DNA of 44,733 nt. Origin: Candidatus Woesearchaeota archaeon (GTDB lineage: Archaea; Nanobdellota; Nanobdellia; Woesearchaeales; BM511). The stretch spans positions 1 to 44,733 of the forward strand of contig JAAOYB010000030.1 in assembly GCA_018221135.1 (NCBI GenBank), written 5' to 3'. The stretch's first letter is position 1, and every line of letters starts with the position of its first letter. Under the pieces are notes generated by a model, which was not told where the DNA came from, did not search any database, and worked only from the letters and a program-made list of their open reading frames with translations. Positions 32,611-41,402 of this stretch are shown one piece after another. The position numbers were made by a program, and so were the translations under genes.

Positions 32611-33635
32611 TCTACGACCTCAGTTGGTATTTTTTCTAAGTCGCAAAAATCCGATGAGAAATTATAAGCGCCAGCGTTTAAGAACACGAGTTTGTCACCG
32701 ACTCTTGGGTTTTTTAGGAGTGTTTTGTACCTGAACAAATCCATCGAGCACGGCGTAACACCCTTAATAACGTAAGGCTCACCTTCTCCTTCGCCCTCAA
32801 CTAATAATTTGACAGGGACCACTATGGCGTCCATGTCAGTATTGTAAACGGAAGCATCAACTATTATGTTATAGTCATAAACACCTATTATGCTTGTTTC
32901 TAACTTGCAACTAGGGGCAGCTATGAAGCGCCCAGGCTCAATTATTAGTTTTATGCTTTTTTTGTTCAGCCAAGTCTTCAAACCACTTATCTTCTTAAAT
33001 ATTGAATCAATCACTTTAGTGTTAGTATTAGCGTACTCAGATGGGAGGCCTCCGCCGATATTAACGTAATCTATTACTTCCAAACTCTTCTCACTTAATA
33101 AGTTGCTTAGTTCGTACTCGATGTTCCACTCACTCATATTCTGAGTCTTCCTATGAAAATGAACTCCAACAGAATTAATGTTCTCATTATTTCTTAGTTC
33201 TAGCAATCTCTTATTGATGGTTTCTGATTTCATTCCAAAAACAAAATATTTCTCTGTTCGAATACTAAGTTCTTTTAGTTTCATGCGAAGCAACAAACTA
33301 ATTTTTTTAGTCTTGTTTTCTTCTAAAAACCCTAGTAATGTGTCTAGGTCTGCTTGGTTATCAACGATGAACCACGAAACTCCTCTGTTAACTAGGCTTT
33401 TAATATAGTTTTTAGTCCAGCCTTGAGCCAAGAAAATCACTCTTCTAAAATCTTTTAGGTGTCTTAACTCGTTTTCTAAATGCACAGAGAACATACAATC
33501 CGTGTTTTTTTCTAAGATTAGTGTTACGTCTTGGTTCGTTTTAGAACTATAACTTAATACGTCACAATAACTCCTTACGTTATCGTGTTGTTCTAAGACT
33601 TTCTTCTTTGATAAAACAAACCTCGGAGTGTTCAT
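32607..33635 (-). CDS. PLP-dependent ornithine/arginine-type decarboxylase
   Basis: 342 residues, shorter than most of the family. Alanine-racemase-fold group: PLP lysine K32 in S-Y-S-S-K-T-N, GVHFHRKTQN, the phosphate-binding NIGGGLPSEY, EPGRFIAAP, and C-S-M-D-L-F at the active-site Cys/Asp region, then GAYNFSSDF. It likely decarboxylates ornithine, lysine, arginine or carboxynorspermidine. The small size resembles carboxynorspermidine decarboxylase, but the gene context with agmatinase favours arginine or a polyamine precursor. Coupled on both sides. Confidence 0.85.
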   Translation of the reverse strand: MNTPRFVLSKKKVLEQHDNVRSYCDVLSYSSKTNQDVTLILEKNTDCMFSVHLENELRHLKDFRRVIFLAQGWTKNYIKSLVNRGVSWFIVDNQADLDTLLGFLEENKTKKISLLLRMKLKELSIRTEKYFVFGMKSETINKRLLELRNNENINSVGVHFHRKTQNMSEWNIEYELSNLLSEKSLEVIDYVNIGGGLPSEYANTNTKVIDSIFKKISGLKTWLNKKSIKLIIEPGRFIAAPSCKLETSIIGVYDYNIIVDASVYNTDMDAIVVPVKLLVEGEGEGEPYVIKGVTPCSMDLFRYKTLLKNPRVGDKLVFLNAGAYNFSSDFCDLEKIPTEVVE

Positions 33636-34567
33636 AGTAATCCGTCCTCTTCAAGTTCTTCAAGTGCTCCAATCATTGCGAGCGGAAAAGTAATGGTGAC
33701 GTCTCCTATCACGGTTGCGACGTCGCTTTCATCTTTTACTTTCCCCCAACTCTTCGCCTCATTAGTAGTCGCGCCACTCATACTACCAGACGTTCTATGC
33801 GCTGTTGTCATGTAAACCGCGTAGTTCGCTCCTCCATTAAGCAGCGTTGCGAGGATTGCGTGGTGCTTTGAGATTGAGCCGCCAAGTGCGATAACTCCTT
33901 TTTTTTCGTCGTGACTCGTTGATAACAAAATGTTTCCAAAATCCTTTACGACGTCGACTACGAAGTCTTTGTGCTTTTGCTGAAACAAATATAGGTGGAA
34001 CCCGAATGAACCGTCTGTTATGGCAGGACAAAAAATTGGTACGTTGTTCTTTGCTGCTTGGTATAGTATTGAGTCTTCGTCTTTTAGCATCAACCCTATC
34101 TCTTTTAAGAGGTCTGAGACCGCCCAACGCTTTTGTTTTTTGTATAATTTGTCAAAGATTGGCATCATCATATCTTCGAATTTCATGTAGGATTCATTAT
34201 TGATTAATAGATTGCCTACTCTGTTAACTCCTTGTTCATGTAGTTCGACGTCGTCTTGTTTGAAGCTTCCTATAGCGAATTTTTCTCCTGTTGCTTTCAT
34301 TATGTCTTCTTCTATTCCACCAACTGTTGTTACTATGATATCTGCCATTCTTAATTTGATTAGCTGCGCGAAGAACCCTCTAAGACCTGAGGTTACCATG
34401 TTTGATGTGAATGTCAGAAATATTTTGGCATTGTTTTTTTTCATTTTAACAATGACGTCAGCAGCTCGTTTTAGCTCGATGCTTTGAAAACCGATGCTTC
34501 TATAATTATCGACGAGCTTTTTTACTGTTAGTCCTTTTTCCCATTTAAAATCAGATACATATTCCAT
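33632..34567 (-). CDS. dhs: Deoxyhypusine synthase
   Basis: 311 residues. The catalytic lysine K276 lies in E-A-K-S-W-G-K-V, matching the E-A-x-S-W-G-K of the family. NAD-binding pieces include FTSNMVTSGLRGFFAQL, VVTTVGGIEEDI and AIGSF. It transfers the aminobutyl group of spermidine to a lysine of aIF5A. First gene of the polyamine operon, so substrate synthesis and use are linked. The ATG has GGTGAT upstream and an 89-base leader with a small reading frame. Confidence 0.93.
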   Translation of the reverse strand: MEYVSDFKWEKGLTVKKLVDNYRSIGFQSIELKRAADVIVKMKKNNAKIFLTFTSNMVTSGLRGFFAQLIKLRMADIIVTTVGGIEEDIMKATGEKFAIGSFKQDDVELHEQGVNRVGNLLINNESYMKFEDMMMPIFDKLYKKQKRWAVSDLLKEIGLMLKDEDSILYQAAKNNVPIFCPAITDGSFGFHLYLFQQKHKDFVVDVVKDFGNILLSTSHDEKKGVIALGGSISKHHAILATLLNGGANYAVYMTTAHRTSGSMSGATTNEAKSWGKVKDESDVATVIGDVTITFPLAMIGALEELEEDGLL

Positions 34568-34626
34568 AAATAATCACCAAATCAAATATTTTAGAGAGTT
34601 ATGCCTATGCAAATCTAGAAGTTTTT

Positions 34627-34656
34627 TTATGAATATTCTCTCTTCTTAAAAAACAT
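34627..34656 (-). CDS. Possible 9-codon leader reading frame before deoxyhypusine synthase
   Basis: MFFKKREYS, starting about 25 bases after the TATA-like TTTAAATAAAAC (34676-34686), so a leaderless transcript would begin at this ATG. It stops 59 bases before the deoxyhypusine synthase start. AGAGAG (in the frame) can pair with CTCTCT nearer the main start. It contains K-K-R, related to the operon's substrates, but this may be chance. Confidence 0.3.
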   Translation of the reverse strand: MFFKKREYS

Positions 34657-34694
34657 AATAGTCTAGAAATATTGTTTTATTTAAAAAAGTTTGT

Positions 34695-35099
34695 TTAAAT
34701 TCTTATTTTTCCATAAACCTTTTTTTCTTCTGGACTTTCAGGTCTTATCTCGTTTTGGTTCAAACCGTCCATTTCGACATCAATCAAAGATTCATAATAG
34801 TCAAATCGGGCGTTTTTATTTTCATCAAAATAATATAAAAATGGGTGCTCTTCGACGATGACTTTTTCACCTTCATATCCAATAATTGGTCTAAGTTCTA
34901 AAACATCGGCTTTTCCATCTCCATCTAATTCATATTGGGTCTCTAGCCAATTAAGACCTAAAAAACTAACCATCCTTGATACAGAATAATTGGATTTTTC
35001 TCTATAGTTTTCAAAGTTCACAACGTCTTTTGCAAGCGCTGTTGCGCCGCTCAATAAAATCCCTGTTACTACCCCACATATCGCTTTGCGTAATTGCAT
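34695..35099 (-). CDS. Secreted protein with EF-hand-like loops
   Basis: 134 residues. Signal peptide MQLRKAICGVVTGILLSGATALA with likely cleavage after A-L-A. The mature part has D-G-D-G-K-A-D-V-L-E-L and D-E-N-K-N-A-R-F-D-Y-Y-E, both with the spaced acidic residues of EF-hand-like calcium loops. No other family is recognised. Single gene with an AT-rich promoter upstream. Confidence 0.65.
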   Translation of the reverse strand: MQLRKAICGVVTGILLSGATALAKDVVNFENYREKSNYSVSRMVSFLGLNWLETQYELDGDGKADVLELRPIIGYEGEKVIVEEHPFLYYFDENKNARFDYYESLIDVEMDGLNQNEIRPESPEEKKVYGKIRI

Positions 35100-35229
35100 T
35101 ACAATACCGATATGTTATCTTGGATTTATAAAAATAAGTCAGATGTACGTATATAGAATGTAATATATGTAAAATATAAGTGAATAGAAGGTAATTTTAT
35201 AAATAAATACCAAATAATCTTTTTTTATT

Positions 35230-36633
35230 ATGGCGCTCAGACTATACAACACTCTTAGTAGGAAGAAAGAAATCTTCAAACCCTTAAAGGATAAAAAAGT
35301 TGGGATGTACAGCTGCGGTCCTACGGTTTATCATTACACTCATATAGGTAATCTTCGAACTTTTGTGTTTAACGACATCTTGAGAAGAACCTTAAAATAC
35401 TTGGGATTTGAGTTAAAGCATGTGATGAACATCACAGACGTCGGACACTTAACAAGTGATGCTGATGAAGGCGAGGACAAAATGCTTCTTGGTGCTAAGC
35501 GTGAGAAGAAAACTGTGTGGGATATTGCTAAGTATTACACAGATGCTTTCATGAAAGACATAGAACTCCTAAACATTGAAACCCCTGAGATTATTCCTAA
35601 AGCCACTGATCACATCAAAGAAATGATTGATATCATAAAACTAATCGAGAAAAATGGTTACGCGTATGTTGCTGGTGGCAACGTTTATTTTGACTCCTCG
35701 AAGTTCAAAAGCTACATAGATTTAGCTAAACTAAATCTTGAAGAGTTAGAAAAACATTCAAGAGTTGAAAAGGATAAAAACAAGAAAAATCATTCAGACT
35801 TCGTGTTGTGGTTTACAAAATCCAAATTTGAAGACCAGGAGATGAAGTGGGACAGTCCTTGGGGAACCGGGTATCCTGGGTGGCACATCGAGTGCAGTGC
35901 GATGAGCAGTAAATATCTTGGAGAGCAGTTCGATATTCATACTGGTGGCATTGATCTTATCCCCGTTCATCACACTAATGAGATTGCGCAATCAGAAACA
36001 GCTTATGGTAAGAGTCCTTGGGTTAAGTACTGGCTTCACGGAGAATTCATAATTTTGGGCAAAGATAAGATGAGCAAGTCAAAGGGGGATTTCCTTCGTC
36101 TGCAATCTCTTATCGATAAAGGTTACAAACCAATTGTTTACAGATATTTTTGTTTGACTGCTAATTACAGGCAACAGCTTCACTTTAGTTATGAAGCGCT
36201 TGACGCGGCGAGAAACGCGTACGAAGGACTGAGGAGTCGCGTCTTAGAATTAAGAAAAGATGATAAGAAAAAAGATAGTGATGTTGAGGCTAAGACTAAG
36301 CACGAAACTGAGTTTATTGACGCGGTTCAAGATGATATTAATATGCCGCGTGCCTTAGCAGTTGTTTTCGCAGTATTAAAAGACGACGCTATCTCAAACA
36401 AAGACAAACTAGGCTTACTCTACGATTTTGATAAAGTACTAGGACTTGGTTTTGAGGATTTTAAAGAAGATAAAGTCGTTGTTTCAAAAGAAGTTAAGGT
36501 TTTAATTGAGAAAAGAGAAAAAGCTAGAAAACTAAAAGATTGGGCTAGTGCTGATAAAATCCGAGACGAAATAAAAAAATTAGGATACAATATAAAAGAC
36601 ACCCAACAAGGTGTTAAAGTCGAAAAAATTTAG
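35230..36633 (+). CDS. cysS: Cysteinyl-tRNA synthetase
   Basis: 467 residues, the normal length. Class I signatures: YSCGPTVYHYTHIGNLRTF (zinc Cys28 and the H-I-G-N form of HIGH) and K-M-S-K-S-K-G-D. The zinc site also uses WHIECSAMS and HHTNE. It charges tRNA-Cys. The TATA-like TTTATAAATA lies about 30 bases upstream, so no leader and no cysteine-codon leader peptide is seen, unlike valS. It overlaps the next gene's stop. Confidence 0.96.
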   Translation: MALRLYNTLSRKKEIFKPLKDKKVGMYSCGPTVYHYTHIGNLRTFVFNDILRRTLKYLGFELKHVMNITDVGHLTSDADEGEDKMLLGAKREKKTVWDIAKYYTDAFMKDIELLNIETPEIIPKATDHIKEMIDIIKLIEKNGYAYVAGGNVYFDSSKFKSYIDLAKLNLEELEKHSRVEKDKNKKNHSDFVLWFTKSKFEDQEMKWDSPWGTGYPGWHIECSAMSSKYLGEQFDIHTGGIDLIPVHHTNEIAQSETAYGKSPWVKYWLHGEFIILGKDKMSKSKGDFLRLQSLIDKGYKPIVYRYFCLTANYRQQLHFSYEALDAARNAYEGLRSRVLELRKDDKKKDSDVEAKTKHETEFIDAVQDDINMPRALAVVFAVLKDDAISNKDKLGLLYDFDKVLGLGFEDFKEDKVVVSKEVKVLIEKREKARKLKDWASADKIRDEIKKLGYNIKDTQQGVKVEKI

Positions 36634-36980
36634 AGTTTGTACTCGTCAACTTCTTTATAGACTTTTTCTAAAAATAAAGGATCCTTTATTTCTGCTTCAA
36701 TATCTCTTGGGCTGATATTAACTTCATCTAATCTAAGACTTTCTACAATAGCTAATGGTGTTGAGTCTTCAACAGAAAACGATGGAGTAGCATAATCTCT
36801 TCCTGATCCCCCAATAGCTCTTTCATGCGGGTTGCTTCTGTAAGTACCATTAATAATGTTTTCAGCAGTTGCTTCTGTTGCTTTTCTAGGGTTAGAAACC
36901 CCTGTTACTTTTTGTAATACTGCTATTTCTAAGCTTGTTGGCGTATTTACCCATGGTTTTGTCTTTTGTTCTTCACTCAT
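36630..36980 (-). CDS. Hypothetical protein convergent with cysS
   Basis: 116 residues from ATG 36980 (MSEEQKTKP); the longer start lies in a T-rich promoter-like stretch. No family is recognised. The middle (ISPRDIEAEIKDPLFLEKVYKEVDEYKL end) is acidic and helical. It converges with cysS with a 4-base overlap of stops. Confidence 0.5.
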   Translation of the reverse strand: MSEEQKTKPWVNTPTSLEIAVLQKVTGVSNPRKATEATAENIINGTYRSNPHERAIGGSGRDYATPSFSVEDSTPLAIVESLRLDEVNISPRDIEAEIKDPLFLEKVYKEVDEYKL

Positions 36981-37046
36981 TTTTTTTATAAACCCCCTTT
37001 TTATCAATGTTTTTTTATTTTTTTATCTTAATATAGTTTACTATAT

Positions 37047-37517
37047 TTAGTGTATTTGTAGTTCTAATCCTTGGTAATTTATGTCTGGTGTTTTTCTTTT
37101 TTGTCTTAGAATACTTAATTCTTTTTCTCTCTCATTAGCTTTATCCCCGCTAAAAAAAACGTAATCAGTTTTGTTAGTTTTGTTAATATCATAGACTTGT
37201 TCTCGAAACTTGTTAACTAAGCTGTTTTTATCAACTTCTAAATAAGTGGCTGCTTCTAAATTAAAAGATAAAGAGATAGCGATCTTACTAAAAAATTCGT
37301 CAAGTACGTTGTTAAGTGCTTCTTCTATATGAATTGCGCTCATATCAGTTAATTCAGGATGCGTTTGGTAAAAGAAATCAGCGACGTCTTTAGCACTGCT
37401 CATACTTGGCAGCATCACTCTTTTGTCTAAGCTATCACTTAATTGTTCATCGCTTGTTTTAGGACTTCTAAGAGTGTAAGGAATTATTCGCGTATTCGCT
37501 TTTTGGTTTCTTCTCAT
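37047..37517 (-). CDS. Hypothetical protein
   Basis: 156 residues, no recognised family. Basic N-terminus and a helical body (SMSSAKDVADFFYQTHPELT, ALNNVLDEFFSKIAISLSFN). An ATG at 37517 with no clear ribosome site. It is followed by the small unknown gene 36630-36980 on the same strand, and both may be transcribed together. Confidence 0.5.
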   Translation of the reverse strand: MRRNQKANTRIIPYTLRSPKTSDEQLSDSLDKRVMLPSMSSAKDVADFFYQTHPELTDMSAIHIEEALNNVLDEFFSKIAISLSFNLEAATYLEVDKNSLVNKFREQVYDINKTNKTDYVFFSGDKANEREKELSILRQKRKTPDINYQGLELQIH

Positions 37518-37609
37518 TTACTCGCGCCTTAATTACTATGTTTGATATACTGCTTTTGCTAATACGCACATATATATAAACCTAACTATTTTTAACTACT
37601 ATGCAATAG

Positions 37610-38734
37610 TTACTTTCTTATTTTTTCTATTTCTTCACGCATCTTCTGAATCTTAATATGAACTTTTAAGTTCACATTATCGATTTTGTTTAAAAGAACA
37701 TCCAACTCCTTATTAAAAAACGTCTGAAAATTCTGCATGACAACATCATTATTAGCTTTGAGGTACTTCTGATTAGACACGATATCATACTTAGTCTTAA
37801 CCATCTCACCCCGAATGTGCTGCAAGTCATCGCTTACATTAGCGAAATCCTTTTTGGTAGCGTAACCTTCATCCAACTTTTTTTGCAACTTCAAAATATC
37901 ACGGGTATCACTTTTTAACTCCCCTCTAAAACTCATAAAGAAATCCTCAAACTTGTTGAACTTCTTCTTAAAATTCTCAATCTCCCCAGCGACTTTACCA
38001 ATATCTTTTCTGGATTCCATAAAATCTTCTTCACTAACACCTTTTTGTTCTTTAATCTTAAAAAAATCAGCTTCGTAATTACTAACTTTAGACTCAACGT
38101 TTTTTATCATCTTCTTAAAATCCTTGAATTCATCAAACATAGTTGTAAAATCGCTGTACAACGCCTCGGTCTTATCAGCTCTTGACTCAACGACTCCTTG
38201 AATCTTCTCAAAACTAACCAAGTCCTTATTAATCTGACTCACCAACTTAGACGCTTGTTCAACGCCGCGAAAAACTCTTACGCTTTGACGAACCTCTTTG
38301 AGTTCTTCAAGCACGTTATGTAATAATTCCTGATTAGCCAAGATTTTCTGATTAAGTTTCTCGTATTTAACGCTACCTTTCTCAACTTCTTCCATGATTT
38401 TTTCTGGTTGAAGCTCGCTTACCATATCAGACGCTTTCTCCGCTTTTGCGCCAAGCATCTCAACGTCTTTTATAGTATCAGTTATCATTGCTCGAAGCTC
38501 GCCGAACTTCTCATCCATGTTAGAAAATCTCTCACTGTACACGTTTCTCATCTCAGAGTTGCTCTCAGCTTGAGCTTTGAGCTTCTCAACCTCAGTGACT
38601 AACTTATCACTGCCCTTACCACTCAGGTCTAAAGGTTTACTATCAACGTGACTACTCGAAGGAGGAGTACTACTAGTAAAAGGGTCGCTTTTAGACGAAT
38701 CCTCGTCTTTTTTATTAAAGAATGCCAATACCAC
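37610..38734 (-). CDS. Long coiled-coil protein
   Basis: 374 residues, almost entirely heptad-like and charged from about 45 to the end, with a short Ser/Pro-rich N-terminal segment. Start is GTG at 38734, with GGAGG about 5 bases upstream; a TTG two codons later is also possible. It has no membrane segment. Such archaeal coiled-coil proteins may be structural or linked to flagella/archaella (FlaC/D-like have similar coiled coils), but no archaellum gene is near. Function is unknown. Confidence 0.6.
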   Translation of the reverse strand: MVLAFFNKKDEDSSKSDPFTSSTPPSSSHVDSKPLDLSGKGSDKLVTEVEKLKAQAESNSEMRNVYSERFSNMDEKFGELRAMITDTIKDVEMLGAKAEKASDMVSELQPEKIMEEVEKGSVKYEKLNQKILANQELLHNVLEELKEVRQSVRVFRGVEQASKLVSQINKDLVSFEKIQGVVESRADKTEALYSDFTTMFDEFKDFKKMIKNVESKVSNYEADFFKIKEQKGVSEEDFMESRKDIGKVAGEIENFKKKFNKFEDFFMSFRGELKSDTRDILKLQKKLDEGYATKKDFANVSDDLQHIRGEMVKTKYDIVSNQKYLKANNDVVMQNFQTFFNKELDVLLNKIDNVNLKVHIKIQKMREEIEKIRK

Positions 38735-38798
38735 TCACCTCCTCTTAAGAATACACACTGCTAAGATGAATTTATATAATTTACTAAAAAAAACAGGT

Positions 38799-41231
38799 TT
38801 ATTTCTTGATAGAGACTTTCAAACCAAGTTTTTGAGAAACAAAACCCTTAGGAGCCTTTCCAAAAATCACGTTTTTAGTTTTTGTAACGCTTCTAAGATC
38901 ATCAAGAACAAGCCCGAGTTCTTTTTCGTTCTTGGTCTCAATAACTAACTCAGATAACTCTTCTTTTAAACTCATAGCGTTCTCAGACTTATACTTTCTA
39001 ACAATACTGCTAACCTCAACAAGTAAATCCCCTGCTAACTCAGCTTTCTCATCAATCATGCTAAGTGTAGGCCACGCACTGTTATGAACACTTTTCTCAC
39101 CTTCGCGCGTCGCAAAATATAAGTGGTAGACTTCTTCTGTTACAAACGGCATTATAGGCGCAAATAATTTAAGAACAGTCAAGAAAGCGGTGTAGAGCGT
39201 CATCTTACCACTACCTACTTTGTCCTCTCCCCAAACCTCTGGGTTGTACATCCTGTCTTTTATGATTTCTAAGTAATTATCGCATAGAACACTCCAAAAG
39301 AATTTTTCGGTCTCAGCTTTTCCATAACTATACTCGTACTTATCAAAACTAGTAGTGCTAAGCTTTACAACTCTTGATAACTTGCTAAGAAGCCATGCAT
39401 CTATTACTTCTAATTTTTTTGGTTTGCACAAATCATAATCTCCGAGTTGCATGATAGCAAACTTAGTAGCGTTCCATAACTTCGTGATAGTCTTATTCGC
39501 GGTTACTAAATCCTTTTCTTGGTAAGGCATGTCATCGCCAAGCTTAGTGCCCGCGGCCCAGAACCTAATAGCGTCGCTATTAAACTTTTTGTGAACCTCT
39601 ATAGGATCAACAACATTACCTTTAGACTTGCTCATCTTCTTGCCGTGAGGGTCTAATGCCCACCCACTAATCATGGCATCCTTCCAAGGATTAACCTTGT
39701 TGTGAAACTGACTCTTAACAACAGTGTTGAAAAGCCAGAACGTGATTATGTCATGAGCTTGAGGTCTAAGATTCATAGTAGGCTGCAACTTTTTGTAAAC
39801 TGGGTGATCAACAAATAAGTCCGCTGCGAGCCTCGGCGTCAAGCTACTCGTAGCCCACGTATCGAGCACGTCTTTCTCCCCAACTATTTTGGTATGAGAA
39901 CACTTTGGGCAAGTACTAATAGGGGGCTTATCACTTGTTGGGTCAACCGGCAAATCCTTTTCGTTTGGCAAAATTACTTCGTCACACTTCTCGCAATACC
40001 AAACAGGTATCGGAATCCCGAAGTGGCGTTGTCTTGAGATGCACCAGTCCCACTTTATTCCTTTAACCCAATTATCGAAACGGTTCTTCATGAATTTCGG
40101 GTACCAATTAAGCTGGTTCCCTGCTTTTAGTAATTCTTTTTTCTTATCCAAATATTTTATGAACCATTGTTTTGAGTGTAGGATTTCGATTTCGTGACCA
40201 CAGCGCTCATGAACGTTAACTACGTGGAGTATGTGCTCCTTTTTTTTGAGGAGGCCTTCTTTTTCTAGGTCGTCTAGGATTGCTTTTCTGGCTTGTTTTA
40301 TCTTCATACCTTCATATTCTTTTGCTAGTTTTGTCATGTGGCCGTGGCCGTCAATTGCTTCTCGAAGAGGTAAGTTGTATTGGAAGTACCATTCCATGTC
40401 TGTTTGGTCACCAAACGTGCAGCACATAACAATCCCGGTTCCTTTATCGATGGAGACGCGCTCATCAGGCATGATTATTACTTCGTGCCCAAATAATGGA
40501 ACCTTTGCTTTTTTACCTTTATACTTCTGGTAGCGCTTATCATCTGGGTGATAGAAAATACTAACACACGCGGGGAGTAGTTCTGGCCTTGTTGTCGCAA
40601 TGATTAATTCTTTTCCATCCGGGAAAGTAAAAGCGATGTCATTAAAAGTTGAGTCGTGCTCTTTATCTTCTAGCTCTGCTTGTGCGATTGCTACGTGGCA
40701 CTCAGGACACCAAAGAGTAGGAGCTTCTTTTCTGTACTCCCGACCCGCTTTGTACAAGTCAATAAAGCTCTTCTGGCTGATACGCTGAGAATAATCATTA
40801 ATAGTACTATAATAAACGTCAAAGTCGCAACTAATACCAAGTTGTCTCCAATCTTGTATGAATTCAGGCAATAATTTTTTTAGAGTTGATAAGCATAGCT
40901 TTACGTATTCTTTTCTCTCAAAATCCTTGCTTCGAATCTTATTAGTTTTTTCAACGAGCTTATCAAAAGGAAGACCGTTATCATCGGTTCCGAAAGGATA
41001 AAAAAGTTCATATCCTCTCATTCTTTTGTATCTAGCAATGAAATCCATTTGAGAAAAACTAAAAGCATGACCGATGTGCATCCTGCCACTAACAGTCGGG
41101 GGAGGGGTGTCAATACTATAAACTTCTTTTTTAGTATCTGGGTTGAACTTATAAGTCCTGTTTTCTTGCCAGTACTCCACCCATTTCTTCTCGCTTTCGT
41201 GTGCTTGGTATTTCTTTGGTAATTCTTTCAT
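38799..41231 (-). CDS. valS: Valyl-tRNA synthetase
   Basis: 810 residues, the archaeal/alphaproteobacterial size class. PPTVSGRMHIGHAFSFSQMD gives the HIGH motif and K-M-S-K-S-K-G-N the KMSKS motif. Editing (CP1) domain with IIATTRPELLPAC and zinc-type cysteines in WYCEKCDE and CPKCSHTK. It charges tRNA-Val and edits threonine. A GAGG lies 11 bases upstream. Its leader, unlike those of the other synthetases here, contains a short valine-rich reading frame, suggesting control by valine supply. Confidence 0.96.
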   Translation of the reverse strand: MKELPKKYQAHESEKKWVEYWQENRTYKFNPDTKKEVYSIDTPPPTVSGRMHIGHAFSFSQMDFIARYKRMRGYELFYPFGTDDNGLPFDKLVEKTNKIRSKDFERKEYVKLCLSTLKKLLPEFIQDWRQLGISCDFDVYYSTINDYSQRISQKSFIDLYKAGREYRKEAPTLWCPECHVAIAQAELEDKEHDSTFNDIAFTFPDGKELIIATTRPELLPACVSIFYHPDDKRYQKYKGKKAKVPLFGHEVIIMPDERVSIDKGTGIVMCCTFGDQTDMEWYFQYNLPLREAIDGHGHMTKLAKEYEGMKIKQARKAILDDLEKEGLLKKKEHILHVVNVHERCGHEIEILHSKQWFIKYLDKKKELLKAGNQLNWYPKFMKNRFDNWVKGIKWDWCISRQRHFGIPIPVWYCEKCDEVILPNEKDLPVDPTSDKPPISTCPKCSHTKIVGEKDVLDTWATSSLTPRLAADLFVDHPVYKKLQPTMNLRPQAHDIITFWLFNTVVKSQFHNKVNPWKDAMISGWALDPHGKKMSKSKGNVVDPIEVHKKFNSDAIRFWAAGTKLGDDMPYQEKDLVTANKTITKLWNATKFAIMQLGDYDLCKPKKLEVIDAWLLSKLSRVVKLSTTSFDKYEYSYGKAETEKFFWSVLCDNYLEIIKDRMYNPEVWGEDKVGSGKMTLYTAFLTVLKLFAPIMPFVTEEVYHLYFATREGEKSVHNSAWPTLSMIDEKAELAGDLLVEVSSIVRKYKSENAMSLKEELSELVIETKNEKELGLVLDDLRSVTKTKNVIFGKAPKGFVSQKLGLKVSIKK

Positions 41232-41285
41232 CTAAATCAAAACCTCTAGTTTAGAATAAATCTTTTTTAAGCCGATGAGGGGAGT

Positions 41286-41318
41286 CTATCCCACTACCAC
41301 CACTACGTACGCACTCAT
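41286..41318 (-). promoter_or_regulatory. Valine-rich leader peptide of valS
   Basis: MSAYVVVVVG: ATG AGT GCG TAC, five valine codons (GTA GTG GTG GTA GTG), GGA, TAG. The ATG lies about 36 bases after a TATA-like TATTTAAA (41351-41358), near the expected transcript start, and the stop is 54 bases before the valS ATG. At its stop, AG(T)GGGA can pair with TCCCCT. CCTC (41277-41280) can pair with the valS GAGG (41243-41246), so a ribosome stalled on valine codons could change access to the valS ribosome site. TCTAAA/TTTAGA near the valS ATG is a further stem. Confidence 0.6.
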
Positions 41319-41370
41319 TTTTTTATTAATATGCTGTGTCAATGATGTAATATTTAAAGTTTTCGACAAC

Positions 41371-41379
41371 TTTATAAAA
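41371..41379 (+). promoter_or_regulatory. TATA box of trpS in the divergent valS/trpS region
   Basis: TTTATAAAA about 28 bases before the trpS ATG. The valS TATA-like box lies about 20 bases away on the other strand, so the two aminoacyl-tRNA synthetase promoters overlap within about 170 bases. Confidence 0.5.
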
Positions 41380-41402
41380 AAAGTTATTTACTATCAATAC
41401 TT

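Noticed and set aside
35100-35229. Cysteine-codon leader peptide before cysS, by analogy with valS
   Set aside because: No short frame with a TGT/TGC run exists, and the TATA-like box lies about 30 bases before the ATG, leaving no room for a leader.
41380-41402. Tryptophan-codon leader before trpS
   Set aside because: There is no TGG between the promoter and the ATG, and the transcript appears leaderless.
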